A stretch of DNA of 64,000 nucleotides from Dallia pectoralis (GCA_029465975.1 CM055728.1:28922052-28986051); one strand, 5' to 3'. Positions 49,551 to 60,975 are shown, counted from the first letter of the stretch. The notes: generated by a model not told the origin, from the sequence alone. Made by a program: numbers and translations.

Positions 49551-49700
49551 GTGTTGTGCTCATTTACTGTATTGTATGTATTAAAACTGGAGTGGAGAAG
49601 TGGGGAAATTAAGGAAGAATCCCTTCAAACTCCCAGCCGATAACACCATCCTCTTGTAGAACCAAGAGAACGAACAGAGGTAGCAGTTACATATGATTGT

Positions 49701-50200
49701 NNNNNNNNNNNNNNNNNNNNNNNNNNNNNNNNNNNNNNNNNNNNNNNNNNNNNNNNNNNNNNNNNNNNNNNNNNNNNNNNNNNNNNNNNNNNNNNNNNNN
49801 NNNNNNNNNNNNNNNNNNNNNNNNNNNNNNNNNNNNNNNNNNNNNNNNNNNNNNNNNNNNNNNNNNNNNNNNNNNNNNNNNNNNNNNNNNNNNNNNNNNN
49901 NNNNNNNNNNNNNNNNNNNNNNNNNNNNNNNNNNNNNNNNNNNNNNNNNNNNNNNNNNNNNNNNNNNNNNNNNNNNNNNNNNNNNNNNNNNNNNNNNNNN
50001 NNNNNNNNNNNNNNNNNNNNNNNNNNNNNNNNNNNNNNNNNNNNNNNNNNNNNNNNNNNNNNNNNNNNNNNNNNNNNNNNNNNNNNNNNNNNNNNNNNNN
50101 NNNNNNNNNNNNNNNNNNNNNNNNNNNNNNNNNNNNNNNNNNNNNNNNNNNNNNNNNNNNNNNNNNNNNNNNNNNNNNNNNNNNNNNNNNNNNNNNNNNN
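49701..50200. other. Assembly gap (500 N)
   Basis: Exactly 500 Ns, likely a placeholder of unknown true size. Any missing 5' exons of the CFAP100-like gene could lie here. Confidence 0.99.
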
Positions 50201-50340
50201 CTATCACCACAGGATTAACGCTTCTTGTTCCTCAGTGCAATTATGTCCTTATGGTGACCTTTGCTTGTTTTATCTTCAAATTGCAATTCAACAACAACAA
50301 CACGTAATCTCCGTTCCTCCTTTGACCCCTTTCTCCACAG

Positions 50341-50504
50341 CACTCCCTCACGGTGAAGTGGGAGGTGCTTCTGAAGCTGTCAGAGAAAGTCACCAAGGAG
50401 GAAAAGAGCGTGTGGCAGGCAGAGAAAACACTTGACAAGAATGAGACCACGTTGGCTAACGTCATCAAAGAGGATGATGAGAACAAGACTCAGGCAATCA
50501 AAAT
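50341..50504 (+). CDS. cfap100: CFAP100/CCDC37-like exon (coiled coil)
   Basis: A TTCTCCACAG acceptor opens a 164-base exon in frame 0. It ends at an AAAAT|GTAACT donor. The 54 codons read HSLTVKWEVLLKLSEKV, then KTLDKNETTLANVIKEDD and ENKTQAIK, a charged coiled coil. The pattern of (Y/H)(A/S)L(A/T)VK, then KNE/D and END/ENK..ALK, matches what I recall of human CFAP100. CFAP100 is an axonemal protein of cilia and flagella linked to the modifier-of-inner-arms complex. The upstream exons are not visible and may lie in the gap. Identity is inferred from partial similarity plus the klf15 neighbourhood. Confidence 0.6.
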
Positions 50505-50741
50505 GTAACTTTGTGTTTTGGTTATGCATACGTTACAAATTAGGGTTTTAGTTTTGCATATGTAAAAAAATGGTGGTTTGATTTTTGCACGAGTGACGGG
50601 TTGAAGATATATGTGATGGGTTTTGGATGTGATGGACTTCGGATTTTGAATGTGTTCTGAATGTGTGAGGGATCAAAATGTGTGGCTTTGGTGTAGGTTC
50701 ACATAACTGATGGGCTCTTATGCATGTCCAAGGACAAGCAG

Positions 50742-50843
50742 TGACATCTCCAAGAACAAGCAGATAATCAATGAGTTCTCCCTCTACACTGAATTCCTGC
50801 TGAATCTTTCCCCTCCCGGAGTGGCAAGAGAGACAGCAGGCGG
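50742..50843 (+). pseudogene. cfap100: CFAP100-like exon with one-base frameshift
   Basis: Starting after a CAAGCAG acceptor candidate, the exon reads DISKNKQIINEFSLYTEFLL followed by NLSPP, which resembles the CFAP100 segment before its KLSPKEW motif. The expected EWQE continuation is present but one base out of frame, next to a CCCCTCCCGG tract near 50815-50820. In the frame as given, translation runs on into sequence without similarity. Both exon edges are estimates. About 25 residues expected between this and the previous exon are missing, so an exon may be lost or unrecognised. Confidence 0.5.
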
Positions 50844-51187
50844 GTGGACAGCATTAAAGCAGGAGGCTCAGCTAGCTGATATGGTCAAACCCGGCAGACG
50901 TATTTTTTACACTCGTCATCCGGGGGGAGGTGACAATCCATTTTGACTACAGTGAAGTACTCAAACATCCAAATTTTCTTTAATGCCTTTTGATAGAGAA
51001 AATTGTGGTTTTCAAATTGTCCTTCAGTTCACTTCATTTTCGCCTGACGTTGAAATGTAATTGACCGCGGCACTGTTAGGTCATCACGTCATACTGCGTC
51101 ACAACCAATCACATATGACAGGCAACCATTACTGGTCTTTCCTCTTGGTTTGATTCATGGGGTTCTACCTGAGTGTTCTCTGTTCAG

Positions 51188-51442
51188 GCAGGGAGAGTGT
51201 GTACAGGAAACTGGCCCCTGTGTGCGACCCAGAGAATATCATTCATCCTCTACCAAAGGTGGCCTTAAAGATGTCTGGGATTGATGTCAAACCTGTTTGT
51301 TCTGGCCGACAGGAACCAGAGCTTTACTTCACTGATCCCCAGCAGATGTTTGACCTGCTTGTCTGACCTGGAGATGCAGAAACTGTCCCGGATCCAGCAG
51401 TCTGGTGAAACAGAGGAGACCATGGGGAGAATTTTCAGATAA
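51188..51442 (+). pseudogene. cfap100: CFAP100-like exon with ELYFTDPQQ motif, frameshifted
   Basis: A CTGTTCAG acceptor precedes GRESVYRKLAPVCDPEN, and further on the exon carries PELYFTDPQQMFDLL. The ELYFTDPQQ motif is a strong CFAP100 signature. After DLL the frame hits a TGA, while SDLEMQKLSRIQQSGETEET continues one base over, so there is a one-base indel near 51360. The shifted frame stops at TAA (51440-51442) without a usable GT donor, and the next expected coiled-coil stretch is absent. Both features suggest decay rather than a simple sequencing slip. Confidence 0.6.
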
Positions 51443-51817
51443 AAATGCATGTTATAAATATCGTTATTTGCATAGACTTTATAACAGGTTTAGAATCATT
51501 CAATGTAACTAGATTTGTTCAATCTTGACAGAGGGAGCACAGTACTGCAATATCTTTTATTTTCTTATTTTGTTTTACTTAGCTGGACACCTTTAAAGAA
51601 CTATTTGGGTGCACTGGCAGGTCTGTTCTCTATAGTAACCACATACACACAGGGCCAAAAGGCACTATACTACCTGCATTCATACAGCCATCATCCGTGG
51701 GTGCAGCAAAACACATGTTTACAATGTGCATCCTCCGGTTCTTAACCAGAACAACCCTCCAGCAACACTGCATATACAGTAGCCTGCAGACATGAAACAT
51801 GCTTCGTCCGTTTCCAG

Positions 51818-51951
51818 GGAAGCAAGAGACAGATCTGCTGAACCAGCAGGTTGACATCATCAGCCATGCCATCGAGAGAGAGGGGAAGGCAACTGAACTG
51901 GAGCTCCAAGCACGACTCTTCTCCTACCGGGAATACAAGGCCACGGACCAG
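51818..51951 (+). CDS. cfap100: CFAP100-like exon (coiled coil, intact)
   Basis: Lies between a CGTTTCCAG acceptor and a CCAG|GTAAAC donor. The open frame reads KQETDLLNQQVDIISHAIER and then EGKATELELQARLFSYREYK. This matches the CFAP100 region whose core is ELELKAR followed by an EYK motif. The phase (two bases, then codons) and both splice sites look functional. No convincing later exon was found, so the C-terminus is missing or unrecognised. Confidence 0.6.
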
Positions 51952-54376
51952 GTAAACATGAACTGTTGAGAGTGGCCTGCAGAGGGCGCCAGAGTAAGCC
52001 AAGCTTGTTTACAGTGATGTTGTGTGGCTTAAACCTGGCTCACTGTTGTTTACTTTTTCAGAGTACTCTCTCATCTGTCTTTCCCCGCTCTCCCTCTGCT
52101 ATCGTCAAAAGCATTCACAGTCTGCTAAATGTGAGTGACAGGGCAGAAAGAAATGACCTACTGATAATGTAGTTACAACAACTAGAGTGATGTTTTTGTA
52201 ATTTAAGACTGGAAAAGGCTGATGCTTCGGTCTTTACCTGTTTAAAAAACAGCCGGGGAAGCAAGAGGAGGACAGCAAGGACATGGAGCTTGAGACATAC
52301 CTCTCTTCTCCTAGACACACAATTCCATTTGGCCTTCATCAGCATGGACCCTGACAAACCTGAGGACACTGGCATGTTCAGAGGTTTAAAATGGGTTCAG
52401 TATTATAAAATCCTAATTAAATTCACGTTATATTCATGTTAGACTACATTGATTTTATACATTGCAAGTACATGTTACCTTCCACAAGGTGGCACTAAGA
52501 CCCCTGCATCAAGAGTGTGGCAGCAAACAAAAAGACATCGTGAGCCGTCCTAAAAGTGCTGGTTTTCTGAGAAACAGAAGTACTCCCACACATTGTAGGA
52601 CTTTGTTTGAAGTGCTCTAATGCAATCTGATGTGTTCGCATGAAGCTGCGTCAGTCTGGGATTCAATCCAATGCCAGTTCATATCCATTATGGTTTTGAA
52701 AGGCAATTTTTGATTGAGTCAACATAAAAGCTTTTACTCTGAATGAGTCCTCGGCAAATGCAGGAAAATTGCCTGTAACCCACTGTCATTTTCCATCCCG
52801 GACTAGGTCTCTGAAGGCAAATCCCACTGGTAAGGGGATTTATGAAGACACGTGATTCTCCACACCTTGACCGTCATGTTCCGTGGTCAAAAAGCATTTT
52901 ATTAATGTGCATTATTGATCATGACTCCCTACACGGCCAATACGATTCATACAAGTAGTATGTACAATTATTTCTGAAATACGATCAACAACCTGTTATC
53001 CAAATCATTTGGCTATCCTTATAAATGCAAGATAATAACAAAAGTGGACTTATAGTTGCATGTTCATTTAACAAATACATAGGCAGACTTCACATTCAGT
53101 GAATATATGACGACACCCTCATAGAAAAAGTGATTCTTTACATCTGCTTTATTAATGTAATAAACTCTTTATATTTACAGTGGATGGACATTTAAACACA
53201 TTTGCATTTGAGACAACATCGTATATACATACATATTTCTAATCACACCGAATCCCATTGTAGAAAACATTGACCATTCTCTGTTTTAAAGGATGAACAT
53301 CGATCAAAAGGAAAATGTTAGGCTACACAAGTGAAATTCACTCTGACAGATATATATGTAGCTATATATAAATAGTAGTAACTTTAGTAGACAGCGATTA
53401 CGTCATCATAGGACATCAATCACAGGTATCATATCATATTGTACAACTCACTGCATGCGGACTCCTGCCGAATGCATAAGACACGGGCGATACATTGGAC
53501 CTTGGTGGGACGCATATAACTAACAACACACAGCACACACTAATACACACACAGTCACACGGACAGACGCGACTACAAAGTGAAGCATCAGGCGCGTCCG
53601 CCTCGACAGCACGCTCTGGGCCACGGTTGTACCATAGGGTGGTCAAATCACCGCAACCAGAACATCCAAACATTAAACACATCGACAAGAAATAATATAT
53701 GAAATAGGAAAAATATTGTAGAGAGAATAAACAAACACAAACGTTTTATTTGTATTGTTATGCACTCTCAGGTGAGTCTTAACTATGAGTGGTCTAGAAG
53801 GTTGCTCTGCGTCACTTCATTAAACAGTCAGATGAATAATTATATTAAACGTGTGACTATGATCGCCAAGCGGGTGGCGTCTTCCTAAAAGGTAGTCTCA
53901 GCGAATTATTAAAACAATGTTATTTTTTGTGACTCCACATTGTTTTTTTTTGTATCAACTATAATCTCAATTAAATGATTTGTACATTTTCTAAATGATT
54001 TAGTTCGTATTACTTTATGCATGTATAACTCGCACACGATCCCAACGATCTCGATAACATTCTTCCATGCAACCATTTAAAAAACGTATCCGTTGCATCA
54101 GAAATAATAGTAAAACCAGTTACCGCAATATTAAGTCCCTCGTTCATGTTCTTAGCTATAGAGAAAGATTCAAACTAGCTAGTAGAAACGCGAAGAGACT
54201 TCCTGATTCAGAGAACATCTATCCTGCCATTGGTCATCGCCAAACTCACCGCTAGCTTGCTGGCATTTAGCATAACGTAGAACATATCTCAACTTCGAAA
54301 TGTCGCTCTCGCTGGGAGATTTTATCTCCAGCGTAGCTCCACCCACAGTCGCAAAGTGCTGTTTCACATAATGGTG
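51952..54376. other. Mostly non-coding; one weak exon-like segment
   Basis: Single-copy and AT-rich, especially 52900-53400. A segment at about 52315-52385 after a CTTCTCCTAG acceptor reads TQFHLAFISMDPDKPED, which I could not assign with confidence. No other feature recognised. Confidence 0.45.
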
Positions 54377-54672
54377 CCTTAAGGCCTCATTATGCTTCTG
54401 CGTCAACTCTACAGCGTAGCTACGCCGTCACTCCTACGCCGTCGTGGCCGTTTTATGGTTCTGCGTCGGGTTGCATTGCATTTCACATCCAGATGTATAA
54501 TCTGACCAATCACAGCCCTTGTGGCCTGCGTTGCCTCGACGCGTAGTTACAATTTTTTGGAGGTGCACGTCGAGCTACGGCGTAGGGGTCGGAGAGGGGT
54601 TCGCGTCGACACAGAGGGGTCTGCGAGGGTACGCCGTCGATTCGACGCAGAAGCATAAAATAGGCTTTAAGG
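54377..54672. mobile_element. MITE with terminal inverted repeats (about 296 bp)
   Basis: The left end reads CCTTAAGGCCTCATTATGCT followed by TCTGCGTC. The right end is its near-perfect inverse (GACGCAGAAGCATAA...GGCTTTAAGG), giving terminal inverted repeats of about 28 bp. The interior is GC- and CpG-rich with repeated TACGCCGTC and GCGTCGA motifs, and it has no coding capacity. This is a non-autonomous DNA transposon. The superfamily is uncertain (PIF/Harbinger-like or hAT-like) because the target duplication is not clear. Confidence 0.8.
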
Positions 54673-55540
54673 TGGTCAGTGACACATCATTATTACGGCC
54701 ATAGGCTTCTCATTTGACAATGTTTGCCAAGATATAGGTTTCCGTTATTATACACATGGTTAACAGCACTGCTGTGAATGATTTGTAGCCTTCTCGTTTG
54801 ACAAGTCACATAAGGGGTGTGGACAAAATAACGGAAACGCCTTATAAGGACAGGATTGTTAAATTACAATTTAAACGCTGCTGCGGAGGTCAAATCGGGT
54901 TGATTGTTAATTACTAGTGCATTAGTGTCAGAAATAAAAGAGGTCTCACAATGAGCACCTCGATATTTGAGTTTTCATATCAACATGACTCAACTAACAA
55001 AGTGGTAACAAAATGTTACATCTGCTGCCAACTATTAAGCACAGTGGGAGATCTGTAACTATATGGGCAGGCATTTTGTAGGAGTCCTGGTATTGAGGAC
55101 TATTCTGAGTTGTATAATGACCAATTTACAGGACCTGGTGCACCCTCTTGTGAAATCACGAGATATTCCAATATTTCAGGTAACAATAATAACTCCATAC
55201 ACACGGGTAAACTAATTAAAAAGTAGTTAATCAACACCAGATTGAAGGCTAACACCATGCATGGCCATTTCATGTACCAGGTCTTAAGGCCTCGTGAATT
55301 ATTTAGCATTATCCTACAACACACAGGACATGGATTGGAGCTGTTTTAATGGCACACAACGACCCTACTCCGTTATTAGGTCCTTGATATTAATATACTG
55401 ATGGGTATTTTCATCATTTAGTCCACCCTGTGTCTTTGCTTTAAAACTTACAAACTGCAAATGTACTACACATGTACTACACATGTACTACACATTTACT
55501 AGACATTCACTACACATGTACTACACATTTAATAGACATA
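54673..55540. other. Non-coding spacer
   Basis: Single-copy, AT-rich. A short degenerate repeat ACTACACATGT lies at about 55460-55520. No gene seen. Confidence 0.5.
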
Positions 55541-55559
55541 CCCTACAGGAGTAAAATCA

Positions 55560-55690
55560 GAGCTGCAGATTTTTGGTGACAACCCTGGAACAGCAATTTT
55601 AAAGTGCCTTTTTCCAGGGAGGATGGACTTGCATTGACAGCTCAGTGATTTGATCCAGCAACCTTTTGGTTACTGGCACAAAAAACTAAA
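55560..55690 (-). mobile_element. SINE fragment (tRNA-like head, minus strand)
   Basis: Read on the minus strand, GTGCCAGTAACCAAAAGGTT leads into GCTGGATCAAATCACTGAGC, matching the common fish SINE head (GCCAGTAACCGAAAGGTTGC in my memory of salmonid copies). The tail is lost. Confidence 0.5.
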
Positions 55691-56604
55691 ATCAGTCTTA
55701 CCACATTAAAATGCCTTTTTATCCCGTGTACGTTTTAGTGCCGTTACAGAATTATCTGTAATTTCTTGTGACCTTTTAACAACCCGTCATTTTAACTGAA
55801 TAGAGCTGGAAATGAGTTGTTTCTTTGATAAGGTTAGTCTGACATGAAAGTTCCATTACGGGGACTGATAAAGTCTACACTTTATCTACTGTCATTACGC
55901 CTACCGTCAGAGATAAACACCTCTCATTTTTCTCCCCTTTTCTCTTTTCCGTCTGCTCCCTGAGTAATCTGCCAAGCTCAGCTCTGACAAACAAGATATT
56001 GTCTCCCTACTAATAAAACAAAATATATTCAACAATGAATGCTCTGTTGTCTGGTTAAATTTGTCCCAGACTCTTTGTTAAGAATAGTTGTGTCGATGGA
56101 GATTGATTGAGCAGGTACTGACTGACATCACTCAGATACACATTGCTAATCTGACTCCTCCCGCTCTCTCCACATCTTGTTCCCTGCATCGCTCTATATT
56201 TTGGGAGACTTCCTCCACTGCGTTGACAATGATATATGTGTGTGGAGAGAGATGAGATCGAGACGAAAAATTACCGGCAAGGTACATGGACCAAGCCTGC
56301 AGTCTTATGTCAAAGGCCTATTACAGAGTGTCCTGCTGTGTGCTGTTCTCTCCTCAATGAGGGCAAAGAAGACAATGTTCCACTTATTCACAATCACACA
56401 CAGTGTTGTTTAAAGTGTTTCTTCACTCCCAGAGGATATCCAGTAGCCTATACTCTCGATTGTCTATTATGAACCAAGCTTGGACTGTGGGTTAGCAGTG
56501 TGTGTCTGAAGGTGAGGTGTTTGTGAGGGAATGTGCTGTCTGTTTTGATATTTCTGGCATGTAATTATTTAATTTAATTGATATGGTAACGGTGTTATTC
56601 TGAT
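55691..56604. other. Non-coding spacer, no gene seen
   Basis: Single-copy sequence. Overlapping 78-codon frames near 56177-56472 have no recognisable domain. Confidence 0.5.
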
Positions 56605-57227
56605 TCCACTGGTTCTGGTGCTTTTGTTGGGAGGATTGTAAACACTGGTTCTGGTGCTTTTGTTGGGAGGATTGTAAACACTGGTTCTGGTGCTTTTGTT
56701 GGGAGTATTGTAAACACTGGTTCTGGGGCTTTTGTTGGGAGTATTGTAAACACTGGTTCTGGTGCTTTTGTTGGGAATATTGTAAACACTGGTTCTGGGG
56801 CTTTTGTTGGGAGTATTGTAAACACTGGTTCTGGGGCTTTTGTTGGGACTATTGTAAACACTGGTTCTGGTGCTTTTGTTGGGAGTATTGTAAACACTGG
56901 TTCTGGTGCTTTTGTTGGGAATATTGTAAACCCTGGTTCTGGTGCTTTTGTTGGGAGTATTGTAAACACTGGTTCTGGTGCTTTTGTTGGGATTGTAAAC
57001 ACTGGTTCTGGTGCTTTTGTTGGGAGTATTGTAAACACTGGCTCTGGTTCTTTTATTGGGAGTATTGTAAACACTGGCTCTGGTTCTTTTATTGGGAGTA
57101 TTGTAAACACTGGCTCTGGTTCTTTTATTGGGAGTATTGTAAACACTGGTTCTGGTGCTTTTATTGGGAGTATTGTAAACACTGGTTCTGGTGATTTTGT
57201 TGGGAGTATTGTTAACACTGGTTCTGG
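56605..57227. repeat. 36-bp minisatellite, about 17 copies
   Basis: The unit starts CACTGGTTCTGGTGCTTTTG and ends TTGGGAGTATTGTAAA. Since 36 is a multiple of three, the minus strand stays open with a 12-residue period (TKAPEPVFTILP). Single units carry deletions near 56985. I see no exon context for translation. Confidence 0.95.
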
Positions 57228-58242
57228 GGCCCTTGTTGTATTGTTGTTGTGTTACACTTTTGAACCTGATTGTTAATGTGTGTGTGTGTCTCCTTGAGTA
57301 TGCAGGTCAGAGTGTGTGTGACAGAGAAAGTGAGAGAATGTTCCCCATGAGTGTGTTTTCTCTTTTGCGGTGTCTCCCAGAGGATCTGGGGGCGGGGCTA
57401 AGGAAACACACACACACAGCCAGAGCCCCGGATGGTTTTCTCTGTAAGAACTAGAACTACAATCCAACAGTATATTTCAAATAATATATACTCTATGATA
57501 AGCTTTCAGAGCATCTCATTCTCTATCTTCCACAACAAAATAAATAATATTCTAAAGAAAACAAAAGCTGAATAAAACAAAAACTGCAACTATACCAATC
57601 ACATTGGTTTTATGTCCTATCCATCTTCCACCAAATAGTTATTCCAAACAGTGAAATTAGCCTTCAAACTGGTCTGAAATCAGCTTTCAAAATTAGCCTT
57701 CAAACTATATCCAAATCTACAATTACAGTATGATTTCACTTCTTTTGTAATTGTGAGAATCCTTGGGATAAATCCAGTGAATACAGGAATTGCGTGAACG
57801 CTGCTATGAAATAAGCGTTGGTTTCCCTTTTTGTCAGATGTTTTATTCATCCAGACAACATTCACTGCAACAAATCTGTCTCAGACATTTGCATAACTAC
57901 ACAGAACTATTGCAAACCCATGTTAAGAAATGCAATTTATCATGAGGTGCCAGCCTGATATACCTCCTGATACCAGTGAATCATTATTTTTGATGTGAGA
58001 TTGTTTGTAGATGAGTCAATGAGCAGTTGCCTGCTGTTTGATATACAAATCACAGTCCCATTCAACCATGAAAGTATGTGTTTCTCATCATTTCACAGCC
58101 AATGTGCTATACACAACCATGTGGAGTCTGGATAATTGAACGCACTATTCGGAAACCTTATAAAAGTCGCACATAACAGTTGGACTTTTATTTTATATGT
58201 GGTTGTGGGTTTGATTCCCATGGTTGGCATTGTCATTGTAAC
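57228..58242. other. Non-coding spacer, no gene seen
   Basis: Single-copy AT-rich sequence with a short CA run near 57407. Nothing supported. Confidence 0.5.
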
Positions 58243-58552
58243 TACAGACCCCCCTACCTACAGACCTCCCTACCTACAGACCTCCCTACATACATACAGA
58301 CCCCCCTACCTGCAGACCTCCCTACCTACAGACCTCCTTACATACAGACCCCCTACCTATAGACCTCCCTACCCTACAGACCTCCCTACCTACAGACCTC
58401 CATGCGTACATACCTCTTTACCTATAGACCTCTTTACCTACAGACCTTCCTACCCTATAGACCTCCCTACCTACAGACCTCCCTACCTACAGACCTCTTT
58501 ACCTACAGACCACCCTACCTACAGACCTCTTTACCTACAGACCTCCCTACTT
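58243..58552. repeat. 16-bp minisatellite, CCCTACCTACAGACCT
   Basis: About 20 copies with TTTACCTACAGACCTC and CATACAGACCCC variants. Open frames through it are artefacts. Confidence 0.92.
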
Positions 58553-59193
58553 TCTAATTTTACTGTCCTGTTACCTCAATGATAATGCCAATCAGGCCCT
58601 GTCCATTTCTAAAAACCTCAGAAACTCGACATTGTAAGAGAGTATCAATAATAATTCTACAGCCACATTTTTCACCACTGCCAATTTTCTGAGCTAATTT
58701 TTGTACTTCTTTAAAGAAAATGTTTTATGCTGCACTGACTGACAGCCATTGCTTTGATGAGAATGTACTTGCTGTTATTGGGTTGTGTGGCAGTCCCACC
58801 TAGCTAGCTAAACATTAATGGACTGTCAAAAGCGCATTACTTTGGATAAATAAGTCTGCTTAACGACTAAGATGAAACTGTATAAGCTGAAGGTGAAAAC
58901 AATGGATTAAGTTGGCTTACCTGTATGAACTTAATGCACAGCTAAGACGCTGTGCGTTTATAGATGCCGTGAGGACGAGAAATCTGAGTTAAAGTTGAAC
59001 ATCCCCAATGGGTTTGTACTTTTTAGCTTCTACATGTTCCCAACATCAGTGGTTCCCAATCAGGGGTATGTGGCCACTAAAGGGGGCATACTTGAGAAAA
59101 CCAAGCAGGTCACAGGCTTACTGGTCACATGCACATGAGGGGCGAATACGTCACAGCGAATACGTCACAGCGAATACATCACAGCTTGGTATA
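58553..59193. other. Intergenic, downstream of the copine gene
   Basis: A CAGTGGTTCCCAATCAGGGG segment near 59047 resembles the end of fish hAT-type elements, but no matching other end was found. Otherwise nothing recognised. Confidence 0.4.
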
Positions 59194-59399
59194 TTTATTC
59201 TGTCAATTTACAAGTGAGTGAGCTTGTGGGTATTGCATTGGGCGTTCGTTCCAACCACCCAGACAGATTCAAATACACAATGTACAACTTGAATACACAA
59301 ATGATTTCTGTGTAAGAGATATATATATACATATTTACACGTATACTGTGTTGTTGTTGGGAGATAGGCCATCGTCGTGACATGGCAGTTACAGGCTTT

Positions 59400-59436
<37 letters not shown>

Positions 59437-59478
59437 TGCGTGAGAGACATTTTCTTCGCGGTCCCACAGCATCACGCG
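59194..59478 (-). other. Likely copine 3' UTR
   Basis: A minus-strand AATAAA (59194-59199) lies about 280 bases past the copine stop codon and could be its polyadenylation signal. The presumed UTR contains a dinucleotide run (59402-59436, CA in the gene's sense). Confidence 0.5.
59402..59436. repeat. (GT)n microsatellite
   Basis: GT run of about 34 bp inside the presumed copine 3' UTR. Confidence 0.9.
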
Positions 59479-59661
59479 TCAGATGTGCCCGTGAAGCTCT
59501 GGCAGGTCTGAGGGGGAGAGGGCAGGGCGGGGCTCGATTCCTCTCGACTTCATGAACCCCAGAAGCTGATCGGGGATCTCAGCCAGCACGTCCTTGGCCA
59601 GCCGGGCCATACTCAGGACCTGGTTCCCCGGCCGGTCCATGTAGTCCCGGAACGGAACAAA
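59479..59661 (-). CDS. Copine, last coding exon
   Basis: A CTCCTTCACAG acceptor on the minus strand opens an exon reading FVPFRDYMDRPGNQVLSMAR, then LAKDVLAEIPDQLL, GFMKSRGIEPRP, and ending LPELHGHI before TGA. It is the C-terminal end of the copine (VWA-like) domain. Copines are cytosolic proteins with two C2 domains that bind phospholipid membranes in response to calcium, and the copine domain mediates protein interactions. The sequence fits the CPNE5/CPNE8/CPNE9 subgroup. The HxHI ending recalls CPNE5, whereas AMEELDGD in the upstream exon recalls CPNE9, so I give no symbol. Confidence 0.93.
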   Translation of the reverse strand, partial: FVPFRDYMDRPGNQVLSMARLAKDVLAEIPDQLLGFMKSRGIEPRPALSPSDLPELHGHI

Positions 59662-60198
59662 CTGTGAAGGAGTTGATGAGGATGTTGGTCTTTCCACTGG
59701 CATGTCATTAACAATAAATAAACTGGAGATATTTATGGTATGTGAGAGCAGTAAGGAGTTAGCGGGTGTGGTTTGCTCTCATATACCACAGCAACCGGCC
59801 AATCAGCAATCAGGATTCAACACCATAGGGTTTATAAGTATACCTTTTTTTTACCAGAGCTAAGGAGAGGGTATTTTGGAGCTTGCCTTAAACGTCTTGG
59901 TGCTTCTACTGAATTGTCAGCATCAAATATATACATACACACTGATGAATGAATACATTATTATCGGATTTTCAGAGCTTTGCCTTTTCATCAAATTAAT
60001 CCAAACAGATAAAGAACCATAAATCTGCATTTGAAAGAAAGTAAATCAGAAACATTCATCGTTTGGATCACAACAAACCCAAAATGAAAATATTTTGGAA
60101 TAAAATAAGATTGTTTTTCCACAAGTACAAGGTACAAGAGTTCAAATACAGTCGACACAGACTTTATAAAACAACTCAAGTTTCTGGAGACAACCAAC

Positions 60199-60272
60199 CT
60201 GAACAATGTCTCTTTCAGCAAAGCGGCCCCTTGAGGACACTCGGATCTCGTCTCCATCCAGCTCCTCCATGG
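60199..60272 (-). CDS. Copine, penultimate coding exon
   Basis: Lies between a CACTGTCTAG acceptor and an ATTGTTCAG|GTTGGT donor. The frame gives AMEELDGDEIRVSSRGRFAE followed by RDIVQ, a highly conserved part of the copine domain. Its first two bases complete the Ala codon left by the upstream exon, and its end joins in phase 0 to FVPFRDY in the last exon. Confidence 0.93.
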
Positions 60273-60309
60273 CTAGACAGTGGAAATGAGGTCCATGTGA
60301 ACAACGGGA

Positions 60310-60975
60310 AGAAAGGACAGAAGTTAGCTTAACACAATACACAGGAGGCTTTAAGACTAGCATTCTAGAGAACAGAAGTTAGCTTGACACAATACACAGG
60401 AGGCTTTAAGTCTAGCATTCTAGAGAACAGAAGTTAGCTTGACACAATACACAGGAGGCTTTAAGTCTAGCATTCTAGAGAACAGAAGTTAGCTTGACAC
60501 AATACACAGGAGGCTTTAAGACTAGCATTCTAGAGAACAGAAGTTAGCTTGACACAATACACAGGAGGCTTTAAGACTAGCATTCTAGAGAACAGAAGTT
60601 AGCTTGACACAATACACAGGAGGCTTTAAGACTAGCATTCTAGAGAACAGAAGTTAGCTTGACACAATACACAGGAGGCTTTAAGACTAGCATTCTAGAG
60701 AACAGAAGTTAGCTTGACACAATACACAGGAGGCTTTAAGACTAGCATTCTAGAGAACAGAAGTTAGCTTGACACAATACACAGGAGGCTTTAAGACTAG
60801 CATTCTAGAGAACAGAAGTTAGCTTGACACAATACACAGGAGGCTTTAAGACTTGCATTCTAGAGAACAGAAGTTAGCTTGACACAATACACAGGAGGCT
60901 TTAAGACTTGCATTCTAGAGAACAGAAGTTAGCTTGACACAATACACAGGAGGCTTTAAGACTAGCAATCTAGTG
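60310..60975. repeat. 55-bp minisatellite, about 12 copies
   Basis: The unit starts GAACAGAAGTTAGCTTGACA, continues CAATACACAGGAGGCTTTAA and ends GACTAGCATTCTAGA. Copies are almost identical and start about 38 bp inside the copine intron from the penultimate exon. The first unit (TTAGCTTAACACAATAC) is slightly diverged and may be the founder. Confidence 0.96.

Noticed and set aside
56595..57218. Minus-strand 207-codon frame with PEPVFTILP repeats
   Set aside because: It results from the 36 bp minisatellite period. No exon context.
59040..59110. hAT transposon end (CAGTGGTTCCCAATCAGGGG)
   Set aside because: Only one end resembles a hAT terminus. I found no inverted partner or target duplication nearby.
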